Source: Triticum aestivum | Taxonomy: Eukaryota; Streptophyta; Magnoliopsida; Poales; Poaceae | Length of the DNA stretch: 64,000 bases | Reading direction: 5' to 3' | Assembly (NCBI RefSeq): GCF_018294505.1 | Contig: NC_057814.1 | Coordinates: 33,896,768-33,960,767 of the forward strand | Shown here: one piece after another, positions 22,960-34,522 of the stretch | How the letters are laid out: each line of letters begins with the position of its first letter | How positions within the stretch are numbered: the stretch's first letter is position 1 | Program-made: the position numbers and the translations under genes | The notes under the pieces: generated by a model | What the model saw: only the letters and a program-made list of their open reading frames with translations | Databases searched by the model: none | Told to the model about the DNA's origin: nothing

Positions 22960-25900
22960 TGTGCCCTTGTGTAGGTAAACCAGACATAAAATTTTGAGTC
23001 AATGTAAGAAGAAACGCAATACATTAAGCAGGCATAAAATCAAATCAGTTTAACTCATATTAAAATTTGAGGCAGCTCAAACTGAATGAAGCTCAAGGTC
23101 AAGCTGTAGAACATGCAGAGGATGCACTAAACCTGAACCCTAGGTTCTCTTGACGTACATTATTCAGAAGTATTAAGCATATGTGAATGAACATGAAAGG
23201 CGATGTATCAGTGATAGGTTGTTCATGAAAATACTACTCTGAATCAATAGGAAAAAACATTTCCAATGTGACTCATTTAAGACCAAATATCTATTAAAAA
23301 TCATCTTATAGTAATCTGAATCAAATGCAATGCAGAGGATGACTAAACCTGAATCCTCTGCTCTGTTGACGCACATATATCATCTAATATCTACATAGTG
23401 GTGCTCAAACAGCCAGTGGCGTACCGTGACAAGCTATAGGGGGGGCAACTTTTAAACTGGCAGAAAAATATGCATAAAAACTTATACGAATGACATGAGT
23501 TCACAAGGTAACGAACATATGGCAGTCGTCTCATCGGCAGTCGTCGATTTGTCATCTTAACAACACAAGCTTTGTACATACAGAGTACGTCTATACCATT
23601 CAGTTAATGGATCTAATGCTCAAAAAACAATGTAGATAATAATTAAATTGGCAAGAGATGATCCACGGATGGGCTGCACCAAAACGCTTAGTAATTAGTA
23701 ACAAAATACAGTTTTGGAGGGGGGGTCACGACCCCCTTTGGCGTCCACGAGTAAACAGAGCGAACCAGGAGCAGAGATGCCGGAGAGGCCTGCAAGCACG
23801 CTGGGGTCGGGTGAGGCAGCAACCAGCGCCTGGCCAGCACGTCACGACGCCGGCGTGCACAGCCGAGACGGCTGCGGCCATGAACTGGGCCGGGAGGCCC
23901 CGTCGAGCCCCAGTTCTAGGCCGAGGCGAGCTCCATGGCGGCCAGCCTCCAGGCCAAGGTGAGGCGCTCCGCCGACCCTCCAGGCCGCGAGCGCCTTCGC
24001 CGAGCCGGCCAAATCGAGGCGCGATGGGAAAATGCCACCGGCGGCGGCCATGTCCCTTGCCCGGACTTCTTTTCTACGACCAAGCGGCGAGCGAGGAGAG
24101 AAGGGGCAGCCCCTCTGAATGGATCGGGATCGAGAGAGCCGCGCATCGAGGAGGAGCTCGCGGGGGAGGGGGGTTTGATCCCGGACGGAGGCGGGCGCAG
24201 AGGAGAGGGAGGAGGGGGAGATCGAGGGGACTGGATTTTTCAGCGAGGGAGGAGATCGGGAGGACTAACCTGACGCCGTGCAGCTGCTGTGGTTCGCTCT
24301 GTTGACGCCGTCATGACGCCGGCAGCACAGATGAACAGAGACGAGAGCTCAGATCCAATCGCCCGTGAAGACGCCGTGATTTGGTCTACAATTATATATT
24401 CGTGGGTTGTTATGAAGGTATTTAGCGGGAAGCTAATTTTTTGGTGGGAACAAAGACGCTAATTTGGGACTTTTAGCGGGAGGTTAAAAAATATTGGCGC
24501 AAATAACAGTACACCTAAATTAGGTGGTGGGAAAGTAATTCTTTTTGTTTTAAAAAAGTAATTATTTTTGGAGGAAATTTTCCAGATTGTAAATATATTT
24601 CGAGATGGAGGGAATACTAATATTTATTAGTAAAAAGTTATATCATGGTGAAAAAAAACCAAATCTGAGAATTGTGAAGGGGCGATTCGACGCCCTCCCC
24701 TGTAACGTTCTCGTCATTGATATTTGTATAGTCGTCGTCATTTCAGAAAGTCAATTAACGAAAGAAAAAGAGTTTCCCTGTTTATATTGTAAAACAACCA
24801 TCACATACATCGAAGCAACCGATACAAATGAATGCCACACACACCCAAAGCAAGATACACGAATGCCGGGCACCGACAAACAACCTCAACGACTACCAAG
24901 CACCTATAAGATGTGCAAAAAAGGGATTTGCTTAGAGCCGACGGAGACCACCAGCACGAGGAGCGATCATCTTGGAAGATGTGCAACTGACATGCCGGAC
25001 CGAGGTCTCCAAGACGATGCCTCCAGGAAGGACACGACCACGAACGTTGCTACCGTCCGATCCGAAGATCAAGTTTTCACCCGAAGTAAGATAGAAGGAG
25101 TGGGAGGAACACGACGTCCACAGATGCCTTCACCGTCAACCAGTGGACGGACTGGGTAGGTGATGTACCATGCTGCTTCAACCCCTCTGCCGCAACCCCG
25201 GTCCGCCAACCACCCACAGCCAATTAGGAAGGTGTTGTTTCATCAATCTACACTTAGGTTGGATATGTCAAAAATTTGTGCCTTGGTGAACTATTGGTCA
25301 AAGCAGCAGAAATTTGGCCAGCTCTGAACTACATGTCATAGAGACATCACGCGCCCCTCACTTTAAAACTATTAGGTTATACTCTTGTCTCAAAACATAA
25401 GTACTGAGGGGATGGGTTGATGAGATAGTCGATCTACGTTAGTCTCGATCTTTAGATGGGATGATCTCATCATCTTTCATTTTACCGGACAATCCGTCGA
25501 GGGTTTGTCCACGCCAGAGTTGGTCCAACATAATTATGTCGCTTTTGTTCAAATGATAAGCATAGAGATTCAACTATGTAAATAAAACAACCCTGCATCG
25601 CGACGCCTTTGCCTGTCGGATCCGTCCTATATCGGATCCATACGCAAGGGGGCGAACGAGCCCTGCCGCTGGCCGGGCTTCACCTAGTCACACCCTCTAA
25701 CGGCGGTAGGGGAGGGGAGGAGCGGGTGGCGGCTAGCGATCTCTCTCGTCACCTGCGAGGGCGACTCGGGAGGGTCCTCCACGCCACAGTAGGTCCAACA
25801 TAATCATGTTGCTCTTGTTTGAACGAAAATAATAGAGATTCAACTATGTCAATTATCAACCAAACAAATTTAATTTTGAGATTTACTTATTGGCATATCA

Positions 25901-28120
25901 CACATTTGTTTAAAAAAATGTATTCAGATGAGGACAACACCTTGTCTCTTCTTTATGTATTCACTAGCAAACATGTCCGTGCGTTGCAACGGGAGGAAAC
26001 AAATCATCCCTCGTGCACACACCGATCGACATAAACAAATCTCTTAAAATATTTCATGGTGCCTAGTTTCCGCTATCTCTTTATGCCTCTATTGTCGTTA
26101 CTCCTCAGTGATGCCCAATAATTATTGCATTAGGATGAAAATAGCAAAATACATGTTAGTCCTCAACCTCTTCCAGACGCCCGTCCTCATATAGCCACCC
26201 CTCTGGTCCCCCGTGACAAACCTAGCCACCTTGGGTTTCTAGCTTCTTCTCAGGCAAGGAGAAGGGCAAGGCCCCCGCCGCCCCTTCGCGCGCTCCCCCC
26301 GCCTTGGCCGGCGTCTTCCCGCCCGCCTGGGCAGCAGATAAGCGTCCCAGTGCACCAGGCGAGGTGGCACTGGGAGCATCGCATCCCTCCATGAAAGCGA
26401 GGAGGAAGAGCGGCGCAAGGCGGAGGAAGAGGAGGAGGCGTACCAGGCGCGCCTGTCGGAGGACGGAGAGCTCGGGAATGGAGCGCACGGTCTTGGAAGC
26501 TTTCGATGGAGCCGTGACCGAAGTCGACCCGGTCGTCGAGGGTGACCCGATGATCGGAGGCGACGTTAGTAATCACATGGGTGGTGTAGGACGTTGATAC
26601 GTGTCGATTGTTGGCCGACATATGCTACCTACACTACTTAAGTAGGCAAAATTATGCAACCAAATTACTATATAAATATCAGTTTAATTTTAAAAAATGC
26701 AAAAATAATGAGATTATTTGGATTTGTGGTTTAAAAGTTGCAGATAATCAAAGTTTGGTCAATAGAATTACTATCTTCTTTCAAACAGAAAAAGAAGGCC
26801 ACGTCAATCACATATTTCAGTAATTTTATTTTTTGCATGAACATATTTCAGTAATATACGCTATCCGACCTTAAAAAAATATACGGCAGAAGAGGTCACG
26901 CACTCCACCAGACAGCGTGTCTGGTCACTCGGGCGATCGAAGCACGCAGGTGGCGCGACCCACCAGAGGAGGGGATCGAAGGAAAGAGAAAAAAAAGGGG
27001 GCGAATTCCTTTCTCTCGCCCCTAAAAAAACATCGAAGCCAGAACAGAGAGACAGGGGAGACACCAGATCGAACCAAGAAAAGAGAAAGGGGAGAGATCG
27101 GATCGAACGAAGAGGGAGGTGAGAAGAGGGTTTCGGGAGGCTGGCGGCGGCGGCCTCTCCTCCCTGACGGTGCGCTTCACCAGACAGGGAGGCGGGGGAG
27201 CTTTAATGCTCGGGGCCCCTCCCTGCCGCCCCTGACCAACGACCGCCGCTGCTCCTCTCGAACACCGACAACCGCCGCTGCTCCTCTTCACCACGCTGCC
27301 GATCTTCCCAAGGATCCTCTTCTGCTTCTCTTCTTCAAGGATCACGCACAAGACCTCAAGCCTTTCACGCAGAAGATCTTTTCTAGTTGTAAATCTCTGA
27401 AACTCTGTACTGTTTTGCTTTGATCTGCATATGACCCTGTGAATCGTTGCATGGACATGGGTTAATTGGTGAAAAATTACTGTGAGAATACTCAGTATGC
27501 TACCCAGTGATCTTGATTTCCTGTATGAGTAGTTATGAGCGGCTGAATCCTTTTTCACTTGCTAGTACTTGGCTGTGTGTTTGATTAATCAGAATAGTAC
27601 CAAAAAGACGGTCCTATTTCTGAACCATTTACCTTTGCTGTCTACTATTTTGTTTTGTTTTGCTTTGATCCTGTGACTACTTATGCTATGTTACATGATC
27701 AATACCCTCATAAGGGGCACAAACATGGAAGAAGATGCAGAAGAGCAGATGTTTTGCTTTGCCCCTTATGCTATGTTCTTGAGCACAAGAGCAGATCATG
27801 ATGCAGGTGGTGGACAAACAAAGCAAATGGCAAATTTTCTCCTCACTGTCTCTCTCTGAATTTCTGTTTTTGCATGATCTAGCCAACTACGAAACTGAAC
27901 TTATTTACCCTCATGTCACATATACTACCATGTGACAGTAATACTATTTCTTCTTCCATCAACCAAATTTTGCTTTACAATGTATAGATAAATGTTTGCT
28001 TTACCATGTGACAGTAATACTGGTATGTATGTATCCCTGTTGTCTTGTCTTGTAATGCAGCTAGTGATGCTATTGACTGTAATGCAGCTACTAAAGCAGC
28101 TGTTATGTTTGTTTAATAGG
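22960..28120. other. Central divergent promoter/leader region of the CACTA
   Basis: No supported gene. GC-rich blocks at about 23760-24310, 26220-26600 and 27120-27420 look like untranslated first exons or captured genic DNA; their open frames have no recognisable domain. The 25511-25580 block (GGTCCAACATAATTATGTCG) is repeated at about 25785-25850. A Helitron-like 3' end in reverse orientation lies at 25964-25991. A likely 5' leader of the rightward transposase ends near 27385 (CTAGTTG|GTAAAT context), with an acceptor TTTAATAG at about 28119. Confidence 0.5.
25964..25991 (-). other. Helitron-like 3' terminus remnant (reverse orientation)
   Basis: Read on the minus strand: an imperfect hairpin CCGTTGCAACGCACGG, then ACATGTTTG, then CTAG followed by T. 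A hairpin a few bases before CTAG|T is the Helitron 3' signature in grasses. The stem is imperfect and no matching 5' end was identified. Confidence 0.4.
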
Positions 28121-28145
28121 ACTGGCTTTACGGAGACAAGGCAAA

Positions 28146-31100
28146 ATGACACGAGATAAGAGCTGGATGGAGAGGGAAAGAGGTTCTGTTGAGTGGCAAA
28201 CTGGCATGAAGGATTTCTTGAATTTTGCCTTCGATGGTACTCACCCAGACTCAACAGTCCCATGCCCATGTAGGAGATGTCTTAATATTGTTCCGAAAAA
28301 GAAAAAGGATGTTCATACTGACTTGCTGTTCAATGGGATGGATCCAACCTACACTCACTAGATATACCATGGTGAACAATCGGATGAGGGAAGCATGTCT
28401 GAAGATTCTGATAATGAAGACGCTGTAGATGATGGTGCTGGGGTATGTGACATGCTCAATACTCTCATAAGGGGCACAAACATGCAAAACAATGCAAACA
28501 TTGGTGAAGGTGCGGGAGACATTCATGTGGATGCTTCCAGCGGTGATGAAAGGAACCAGGAGCCAAATACAACAGCCAAGGTCTTCTTTGAACTATTGAA
28601 AGAGGCAAAAAAAGAGTTGTACCCAGGTTGCAAGGATTTCACGAAGCTATCTTTCATTGTGAAGCTTTACCAAATCAAGTGCGTGTCTGGGATGACCAAT
28701 AGAGCATGTGACTTAGTTCTGCAGATGTTCACACACGTGTTGCCAAAGGGTCACTGCATTCCTACTAATCTTGCTAAAGTAAGGAAGGTGATCCGAGATC
28801 TTGGGCTGGACTACAAGAAGATACACGCGTGCGTTAATAATTGTGTGCTATTCCGTAATGAACATGCCGATGCAGAAGAATGCCCTGTCTGTCATGCGTC
28901 TCGATGGAAATCTACTCCTGCTAGTGACGAAGACAATGCATCAAGTCATAAATCAAAGAAGCCAGTGCCACAGAAAGTTCTAAGGTATTTCCCACTCATT
29001 CCAAGACTGCAAAGGCTGTACATGACAGAACATATGTCATCACATATGAAATGGCATAAGGAGGGTCGGGTGGATGATGGCGTAATGAAGCATCCTGCAG
29101 ATTCCAAGGCCTGGAAGCATTTTGATAAGAAATATTATAAGAAATTCTCAAAATATGCTCGCAGTGTTCGGCTTGGCCTTGCTTCGGATGGATTCAACCC
29201 CTTTGGGCTCATGAGTATATCACACAGTATATGGCCTGTCATTCTTATTCCATATAACTTGCCACCTTGGATGTGTATGAAACAACAAAATTGGATTATG
29301 TCAATGATTATACCAGGACCAAAGTCACCAGGAAATAACATAGACGTGTACTTGCAGCCCTTGATTGATGAACTGAATGTTCTATGGGAGGATGGTGCTG
29401 AGACATATGATGCTGCAACTAAAAAAAAATTCCAGATGTATGCATGCTTGTTGTGGACCATCAATGACTACCCAGCTTACGCAATGTTGAGTGGTTGGAG
29501 CACAAAAGGCAAGCTAGCATGCCCGTATTGCCACAAACATACAGATTTTTTATGGCTCAAGTATGGTCGAAAGCATTGCTACATGGGACACCGACGTTTT
29601 CTGCCCAGGACCCACAAATGGCGTCGAAACAAGTGTTTGTTCAACAACAAGGCAGATAATAGAGAAGCTCCAGTGGCACTCACAGGTGAACAAGTTGTGC
29701 AGGAACTTGATAGCATTCAACATGCACCATTTGGACGGTCAAATAAGAGAAAGCGTCCGGAAAGTAATTGCTCGCATAATTGGCGGAAGAAAAGTGTATT
29801 TTTCCAGCTCCCATATTGGAAGCACTTGCTCGTTAGGCACAATTTGGATGTTATGCACATTGAGAAGAACATTTGTGACAGCATTCTGGGACTTTGCTTG
29901 AGCTGGATAAGAAATCAAAGGATGGTGTGAAGGCTCGTCTTGATTTACAGGACCTGAAAATTAGGAAGGACCAGCATCCAAAGCCTGGTAAGCATAAGTA
30001 TGACATAAAGAAAGGTTGCTATACTTTAAAAAAGGAAGAAAAGATAATGCTCCTCAAGTTTCTGCAGAGCATTAAGATGCCTGATGGCTATGCTTCACAT
30101 ATTAAGCGATGTGTAGTCCTCGATCAGTGCAAGATTAGCGGACTCAAAACTCATGACTGTCATGTTATATTTCAGAAACTTCTTCCTATTGCATTGCGCA
30201 AGCTTTTGCCAGAGAATGTTGTTAACCCATTGCTTCAGTTGAGTAAATTCTTTTCTGATTTATGCTCCAAGGAGTTAAGGGATGAAGATTTGGAGAGATT
30301 GAGCAAAACAATTCCAGAAACTCTATGTCAGCTTGAGATGATCTTTCCACCAGCATTCTTTGATATTATGATGCATCTCCCAATTCATCTTGCTAAAGAG
30401 GCCCGATTGGGAGGGCCTGTCTTGTACAGATGGATGTATCCAGTTGAGCGATACTTGCGTACGCTCAAAGGATATGTGCGTAACAAGACTCAACCAGAAG
30501 GTTCTATTGCAGAGGGGTACATACTTGAAGAGTGCATGACTTTTTGTAGTCGATTCATTGATGGAATGCCTACCAAGCTAAGTCAGCCCGAACGTCATGA
30601 AGACGGAGGTACAGATCAACCACCAACAGGGATTAGCATAATGAGTACAGTTGATTACTCCAAGAAAGGTTTTGTTTGTGAATCATTGTCTTTGGCTGAG
30701 ATTAATCAAATGAGGCATTTCATAATAACAAACTGTGAGGAAACCGCGCCATGGATTGAGTAAGGATACTTATGTATTTATTTCACATCATGATATGCTT
30801 TAATACTTTCCTGTTCAACTAACAATCATTTCTCTTTGAAGTGAACATCTTGAGGAGCTCACAAGGAACAATTCTCCTAATCCTAAAAAGCAGCACAAGG
30901 AAGAGTTTGTTGGTTGGTTTGAGAGACGGGTAATTTTCTTTCGCATTTTCACTAATGTTCCTTGTAATAACGTACCAACGATGTACAATACACTCACACA
31001 TATTCTGTTCCATGAAACAGATCACAGAACTCCACAATGATGGGAAGGTCAGCAATCTTATTTATGCACTAGCTAAAGGACCTGATCACCTAGCTCGGGT

Positions 31101-31188
31101 ATACAATCGTACAGTTCTGAATGGATATTTCTTTCGGAATTCCTATATAGAGCAGGACTTGAGTACCCAGTACACACTGTTGCTATGA
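28146..31188 (+). pseudogene. TNP2-type CACTA transposase, one stop and one 1-bp deletion
   Basis: Exons 28146-30759, 30842-30929 and 31021-31188, with GT/AG introns and matching phases. Domains in order: transposase-associated domain (MTRDKSWMERERGSVEWQ...CPCRRCLN), acidic linker, Transposase_21 (KIHACVNNCVLFRNE, NLPPWMCMKQ, NDYPAYAMLSGW, CPYCHKHTDF, LDVMHIEKNICDSILG), then the DUF4218-type region (LPIHLAKEARLGGPVLYRWM, YPVERYLRTLKGYVRNK). Lesions: TAG at 28359-28361, where this family has Trp (TYTRWIFHGE type), and loss of one base near 29891, after which the frame TLLELDKKSKDGV resumes. The product ends shortly after GYFFRNSYIEQDLSTQ, so the usual DUF4216 tail is missing. It moves the element by cutting at its ends. 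Confidence 0.9.
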
Positions 31189-31984
31189 ACTTATGGTCTT
31201 TTAGTGTTGTTGCCATTTTCACTACTTTCCCTTGAACTTATGGTCTTTTGTGTGAACAATCTATACAAGTATAGCTGCTGAAACTTATGTGCTACCATTT
31301 TGAAACATTTGTTATATATCTCGCTGAGATGGTTTGCTATATCCTACTAAAATCTTGTGTCATATGTCCTTGTATATATCTTGATGTAGTGTTGTTGATC
31401 TGGTGATGAATTCTTGCTGAAAATTAGTCTGGGATACAGCTGTTATGCTGCTCAATTGGTGGCTGAAGAGCTGTTCAAATGAAGCCTGGGAGTGTTTAAA
31501 AATAGCTAGTATGCAGCCTTGCACAATTTCTGTACTTAACACATAATTTTATATTGAATCTCCTTTTTTAGTAACAGCAGACATAAATACATCACATCAA
31601 GCAAGATACAGAAAAATTAGGAAGAGAATGTGTGGTGCTCAGTTCTCACGACTCACCTTTGTGAGAAGGGCACTGAGCTTGCCGTCTTTCGGGTGCCGAG
31701 CACGACCTTGCTATCGGAGGAGATCAGTAGGGTGAGTGGAGGAGACCCTGGCGGTGCAAGAAACCCTAAAGTGAAGGGCGTCCACAAGTGTGCAACACTT
31801 TGCACGCGCGTAAGCGAGCATTCCTCCAAGTTGTGGTACCACCGATGTCCACTTTGCAAGATATGTGACTAAAATGCAACTTAGGTGCAAGTTGTGGTAC
31901 CTAATGTGTTAATACCTCTGTAAACTAGTACGCCCCTTTAATCAGATCCTGCAAAAAAGTATAATAAATAAAGGAAAAAATTGG
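31189..31984. other. Transposase 3' flank, no gene
   Basis: The usual C-terminal coding part of this transposase family is not found here, which suggests an internal deletion. A short block at 31640-31870 is GC-richer, with no domain in any frame. Confidence 0.4.
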
Positions 31985-32502
31985 GAGCACGGTAGAGAAT
32001 ATCGTTGCAATATTCTGCTCCTTTTGGGCAACACTAGAGGATTGTTGCATTATGCTGTACGTATTACCATGGATGCTCAATTTGTCGCAATATGTAATAG
32101 TTATTGCAACGCAACGAAGGTGAGGCAAAAAGTCACCCTATTACAACCAATACATGCTTTGTTGCAATATTATCTGTGACTAGCACCACATGTCAGAGGT
32201 GTTGCAATAGTATCTATGTACTTTGTTGCAATACCTAGCCGTTATTGCAACAAGATGACCAATTCACGCAATGGGACAGGACTTTCGCAATATCACTACC
32301 ATATTACAACAACGATGCAGCTTGTGGCAATACATGGCTTCTATTGCAAGAAAACGAGTACTTAGCGCGATGAAACGAAATTGTGGCAATATGTAGATCC
32401 TATTACCACGAACTGGAAATTTGTGGTAATACAGCATTTTATTGCAACAAAATATAGTTGTAGTAATAATTTTTGTTGCAATAGACCAGAATCCTTGTAG
32501 TG
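31985..32502. repeat. Right subterminal repeats of the 13.74-kb CACTA
   Basis: TTGCAATA, TTGTTGCAATA and TTGTGGCAATA motifs occur every 15-40 bp in both orientations up to the terminus, mirroring the left end. Confidence 0.8.
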
Positions 32503-32703
32503 AGTAAATCTTAATTTGTAACAATTTTTTAGTTGGATAATCGTTCTATATGTATCCAAGGTCAAATTGCCTTTTTGCTATCAGTTAACATTGCAAGTGA
32601 AGTGGATTTAAATTGTTACTCGATTGGGCCCATGATATCTATTCTCTACACGTGAAATTTAACATGCTTTATATTTACATAGCTCCAGCAAAATATTTCA
32701 AAA

Positions 32704-32733
32704 GCCCGTGGCAACGCACGGGCATTCTACTAG
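32704..32733 (+). other. Helitron 3' terminus (hairpin plus CTAG|T)
   Basis: A perfect 7-bp stem (GCCCGTG / CACGGGC, 32704-32723, loop GCAACG) is followed by ATTCTA and CTAG (32730-32733), then T. This is the canonical Helitron 3' end. The 5' end was not identified. The Helitron would contain the CACTA insertion and possibly part of the gene-fragment mosaic to its left. Confidence 0.6.
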
Positions 32734-33058
32734 TTATCCTTAAATGATATGTTAATCCACGCAGCACCCCAAGAGATTGCTTCCAACAATTTGAACGAAA
32801 GCTGAAAAGAGAAAGCAGCTACACGGCTTGAATTACTAGCTCAAAACTGAAATGAACACAACTGCTTGACTTGATCAGTTTATAATTAAGACAATATGAA
32901 TCAAATTGCTTCTGCAGATTGTTTCCTGGTTACTTCTGATGAAAGAGATGGAGAGACGGCCTGTGCAGCAACGGAATCCCTTCCAACTTTTATTACAGAT
33001 CAGGGTCATTTTGCGGTGATGTATGAAGGGGATCCCATCTATAATACCTAATCTATAA
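32734..33058. other. Non-coding stretch between Helitron termini
   Basis: No gene or repeat seen. Confidence 0.4.
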
Positions 33059-33418
33059 TCTATAATACTTAAATAGTTGATCCTCATTATTTTATTTCTC
33101 TTGACATGCAAGCTATCCACGTCATCAATTAACATGCAGCCACTCACCACACTCCACCTCATTAGTCTAGCCACGTCATTTTATTTTTGTGATGATTTAA
33201 TTTCTCTTCTGTCCGCTTCACGTTTTTTTAAATAAAATTAGAGGCAACCTCGATGAGTCACGTTCCCGAGCCGCGTACTAGTGCGTTGTCTCGCATGCCC
33301 ATATGACTCGCGATCTTGCGACGGCTCATATGTTCTGGAACTAACGCAAGCATCCGAAGAGACATGACTGATCGCCTCTCCAAATCATGGCAAGTGCCTC
33401 AACATCGCATCCTCGTCC
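33059..33418 (+). mobile_element. Helitron-like 5' terminus, interrupted by the MULE
   Basis: A|TCTATAATACTTAAATAG fits the TC-starting 5' end of grass Helitrons (TCTATACTACTTAA type). It is followed by AT-rich sequence with CACGTCAT motifs. The MULE at 33429 lies inside it. No matching 3' end was found right of the MULE, so only this end is supported. Confidence 0.4.
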
Positions 33419-33428
33419 CTTTCAAATC

Positions 33429-33550
33429 AGGCAAATAGCTCCCATATGACGTTGTTGAGTTGAATTGTCTCTCATGCGACATCGTTGGTTCAAATGGCTC
33501 TCATACGACATCTGCTTTGGAAAAAATAGCTGCCGTGCGACACTGCTGCC
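33429..33550 (+). repeat. Left terminal inverted repeat of the MULE
   Basis: Inverted match to about 41558-41678. Each TIR itself contains three spaced copies of a CTC(T)CATRCGACRTC motif, so the ends carry repeated internal binding-site-like units. Confidence 0.85.
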
Positions 33551-33581
33551 TAATCCAAAGACACAAGTTTAAAACTCGAAT

Positions 33582-33748
33582 CAGGTGAGCGGGACCCACA
33601 ACATGGACCCACTAACTTATCCAGCTCAGCATTGGTCAGGTGAGCGGGACCCACAGCATGGGACCCACTAACTTATCCAGCTCAGCATTGGTCAGGTGAG
33701 CGGGACCCACAGCGTGGGACCCACTAACTTATCCAGCTCAGCATTGGT
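33582..33748 (+). repeat. Three tandem copies of a 56-bp repeat
   Basis: Copies start at 33582, 33637 and 33693 with CAGGTGAGCGGGACCCACA and end GCTCAGCATTGGT. They lie between the TIR and the GRF gene start, a position where they could act as upstream promoter repeats. Confidence 0.9.
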
Positions 33749-33892
33749 ACAAGAGGACACCGAGCCGTGCCCCGAGCTGTGCAGCACCCGAGCCCTACCG
33801 CGGCCTTCCCATCCTCCCCCCTCCCCGACCGTTGTTCTTCTTCTTCTCCGGCTACGACGCGCAGCAACGCCGTTCCGGGCCGCGACCTAGCA

Positions 33893-34522
33893 ATGTCGAG
33901 CTCCGCTTCAGCCTCCCGCCGCTCATGGCCACGCTATGGCGCAGTGCCCATGACAAGGTGCCCTGCATGCCCACGTACCGCACCCCTGAAGCGGCTAGTC
34001 ACAACGACCGACAAGAATGGCAACCTTGGGCGGGAATTCGTGAAATGCGAGAGCAAACCAGAGCAGGGAAAGGTGAGATTTTACTTCTCAATATGCCAAT
34101 TTTGTTTTTTGTCTCCCAATTTCATATTTTTCATCGGATTTGGGATTTAGGGTTCATCTTTCCGATTTCAGAAATTGAAGCAATGCACCCATTTTGAGTG
34201 GCTAGATGAGTACATAGAGCGGATTCAACTGGAGGGTGCATCATGGGAGCTCGATTTACCGTTGGAGGAGGAGAAGTTTGGATCGGGCCCGTCTCGATCT
34301 GGGGCCCCTGGATCTGGCAATTCCATTGGGGGCGCCCATTCCATTGGTGCTACTGTGGGGGATGCAGGAGTGACGGCAGAGCTGAAGAAGCTGAACAAGC
34401 AGATGAAGAAACTCATCGAATTGCAGAAGCAGGGCAATTTGATGGGGCTGATGGCCGGACTTTTTTATGTTTCTGTAATTGCTCTCGCGTTTGTTTATGT
34501 GATGATAATTAGTCGTAAGTGA
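33893..34522 (+). CDS. GRF-type zinc-finger protein with C-terminal membrane anchor
   Basis: Two exons (33893-34072, 34172-34522; GT/AG, phase 0) encode 176 residues. The start MSSSASASRRSWPRYGAVPM is chosen over an in-frame upstream extension because it matches the usual start of this grass family. The GRF zinc finger (about residues 20-70) reads CPACPRT...GNLGREFVKCESK...CTHFEWLDEY, with the Cys ligands and the Gly-Arg-x-Phe core. A Gly/Ser-rich linker, a Lys-rich coiled coil (AELKKLNKQMKKLIELQKQ) and a hydrophobic helix (LMAGLFYVSVIALAFVYVMI, ending SRK) follow. GRF fingers bind single-stranded DNA or RNA in other proteins. The membrane helix suggests a tail-anchored protein. There are no stops or frameshifts, unlike the neighbouring transposase. 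Confidence 0.82.

Larger units (their letters stand above)
18764..32502. mobile_element. Complete 13.74-kb CACTA transposon with two divergent genes
   Basis: The left end is CACTACAAGGATCCGGGTCT and the right end is its near-perfect inverse (CACTACAAGGATTCTGGTCT read on the minus strand). Two mismatches occur in the first 32 bases. Both sides are flanked by AGT (18761-18763 and 32503-32505), the 3-bp duplication expected of CACTA elements. Subterminal repeats at both ends carry TTGCAAC / GTGGCAA motifs. Inside are a Transposase_24 (TNPA-like) gene transcribed leftwards and a TNP2 transposase transcribed rightwards, separated by about 5 kb. Both have few disabling changes, so the copy lost function fairly recently. 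Confidence 0.95.

Noticed and set aside
23658..24305. 215-codon GC-rich frame in the centre of the CACTA
   Set aside because: There is no recognisable motif and other frames are open as well. It is better explained as GC-rich leader or captured DNA.
24600..24625. Stowaway MITE end (GGAGGGAATAC)
   Set aside because: Only one end-like word is present; no inverted partner or TA duplication was found.
26304..26597. 97-codon Arg-rich frame
   Set aside because: An alternative frame gives a Glu-rich stretch (EEERRKAEEEEEAYQARL) that looks more natural, but neither continues. It may be a captured fragment, with too little to call.
26909..26925. Short hairpin CCAGACAGCGTGTCTGG
   Set aside because: A 7-bp stem with a 3-bp loop is expected by chance in 64 kb, and no linked feature was found.
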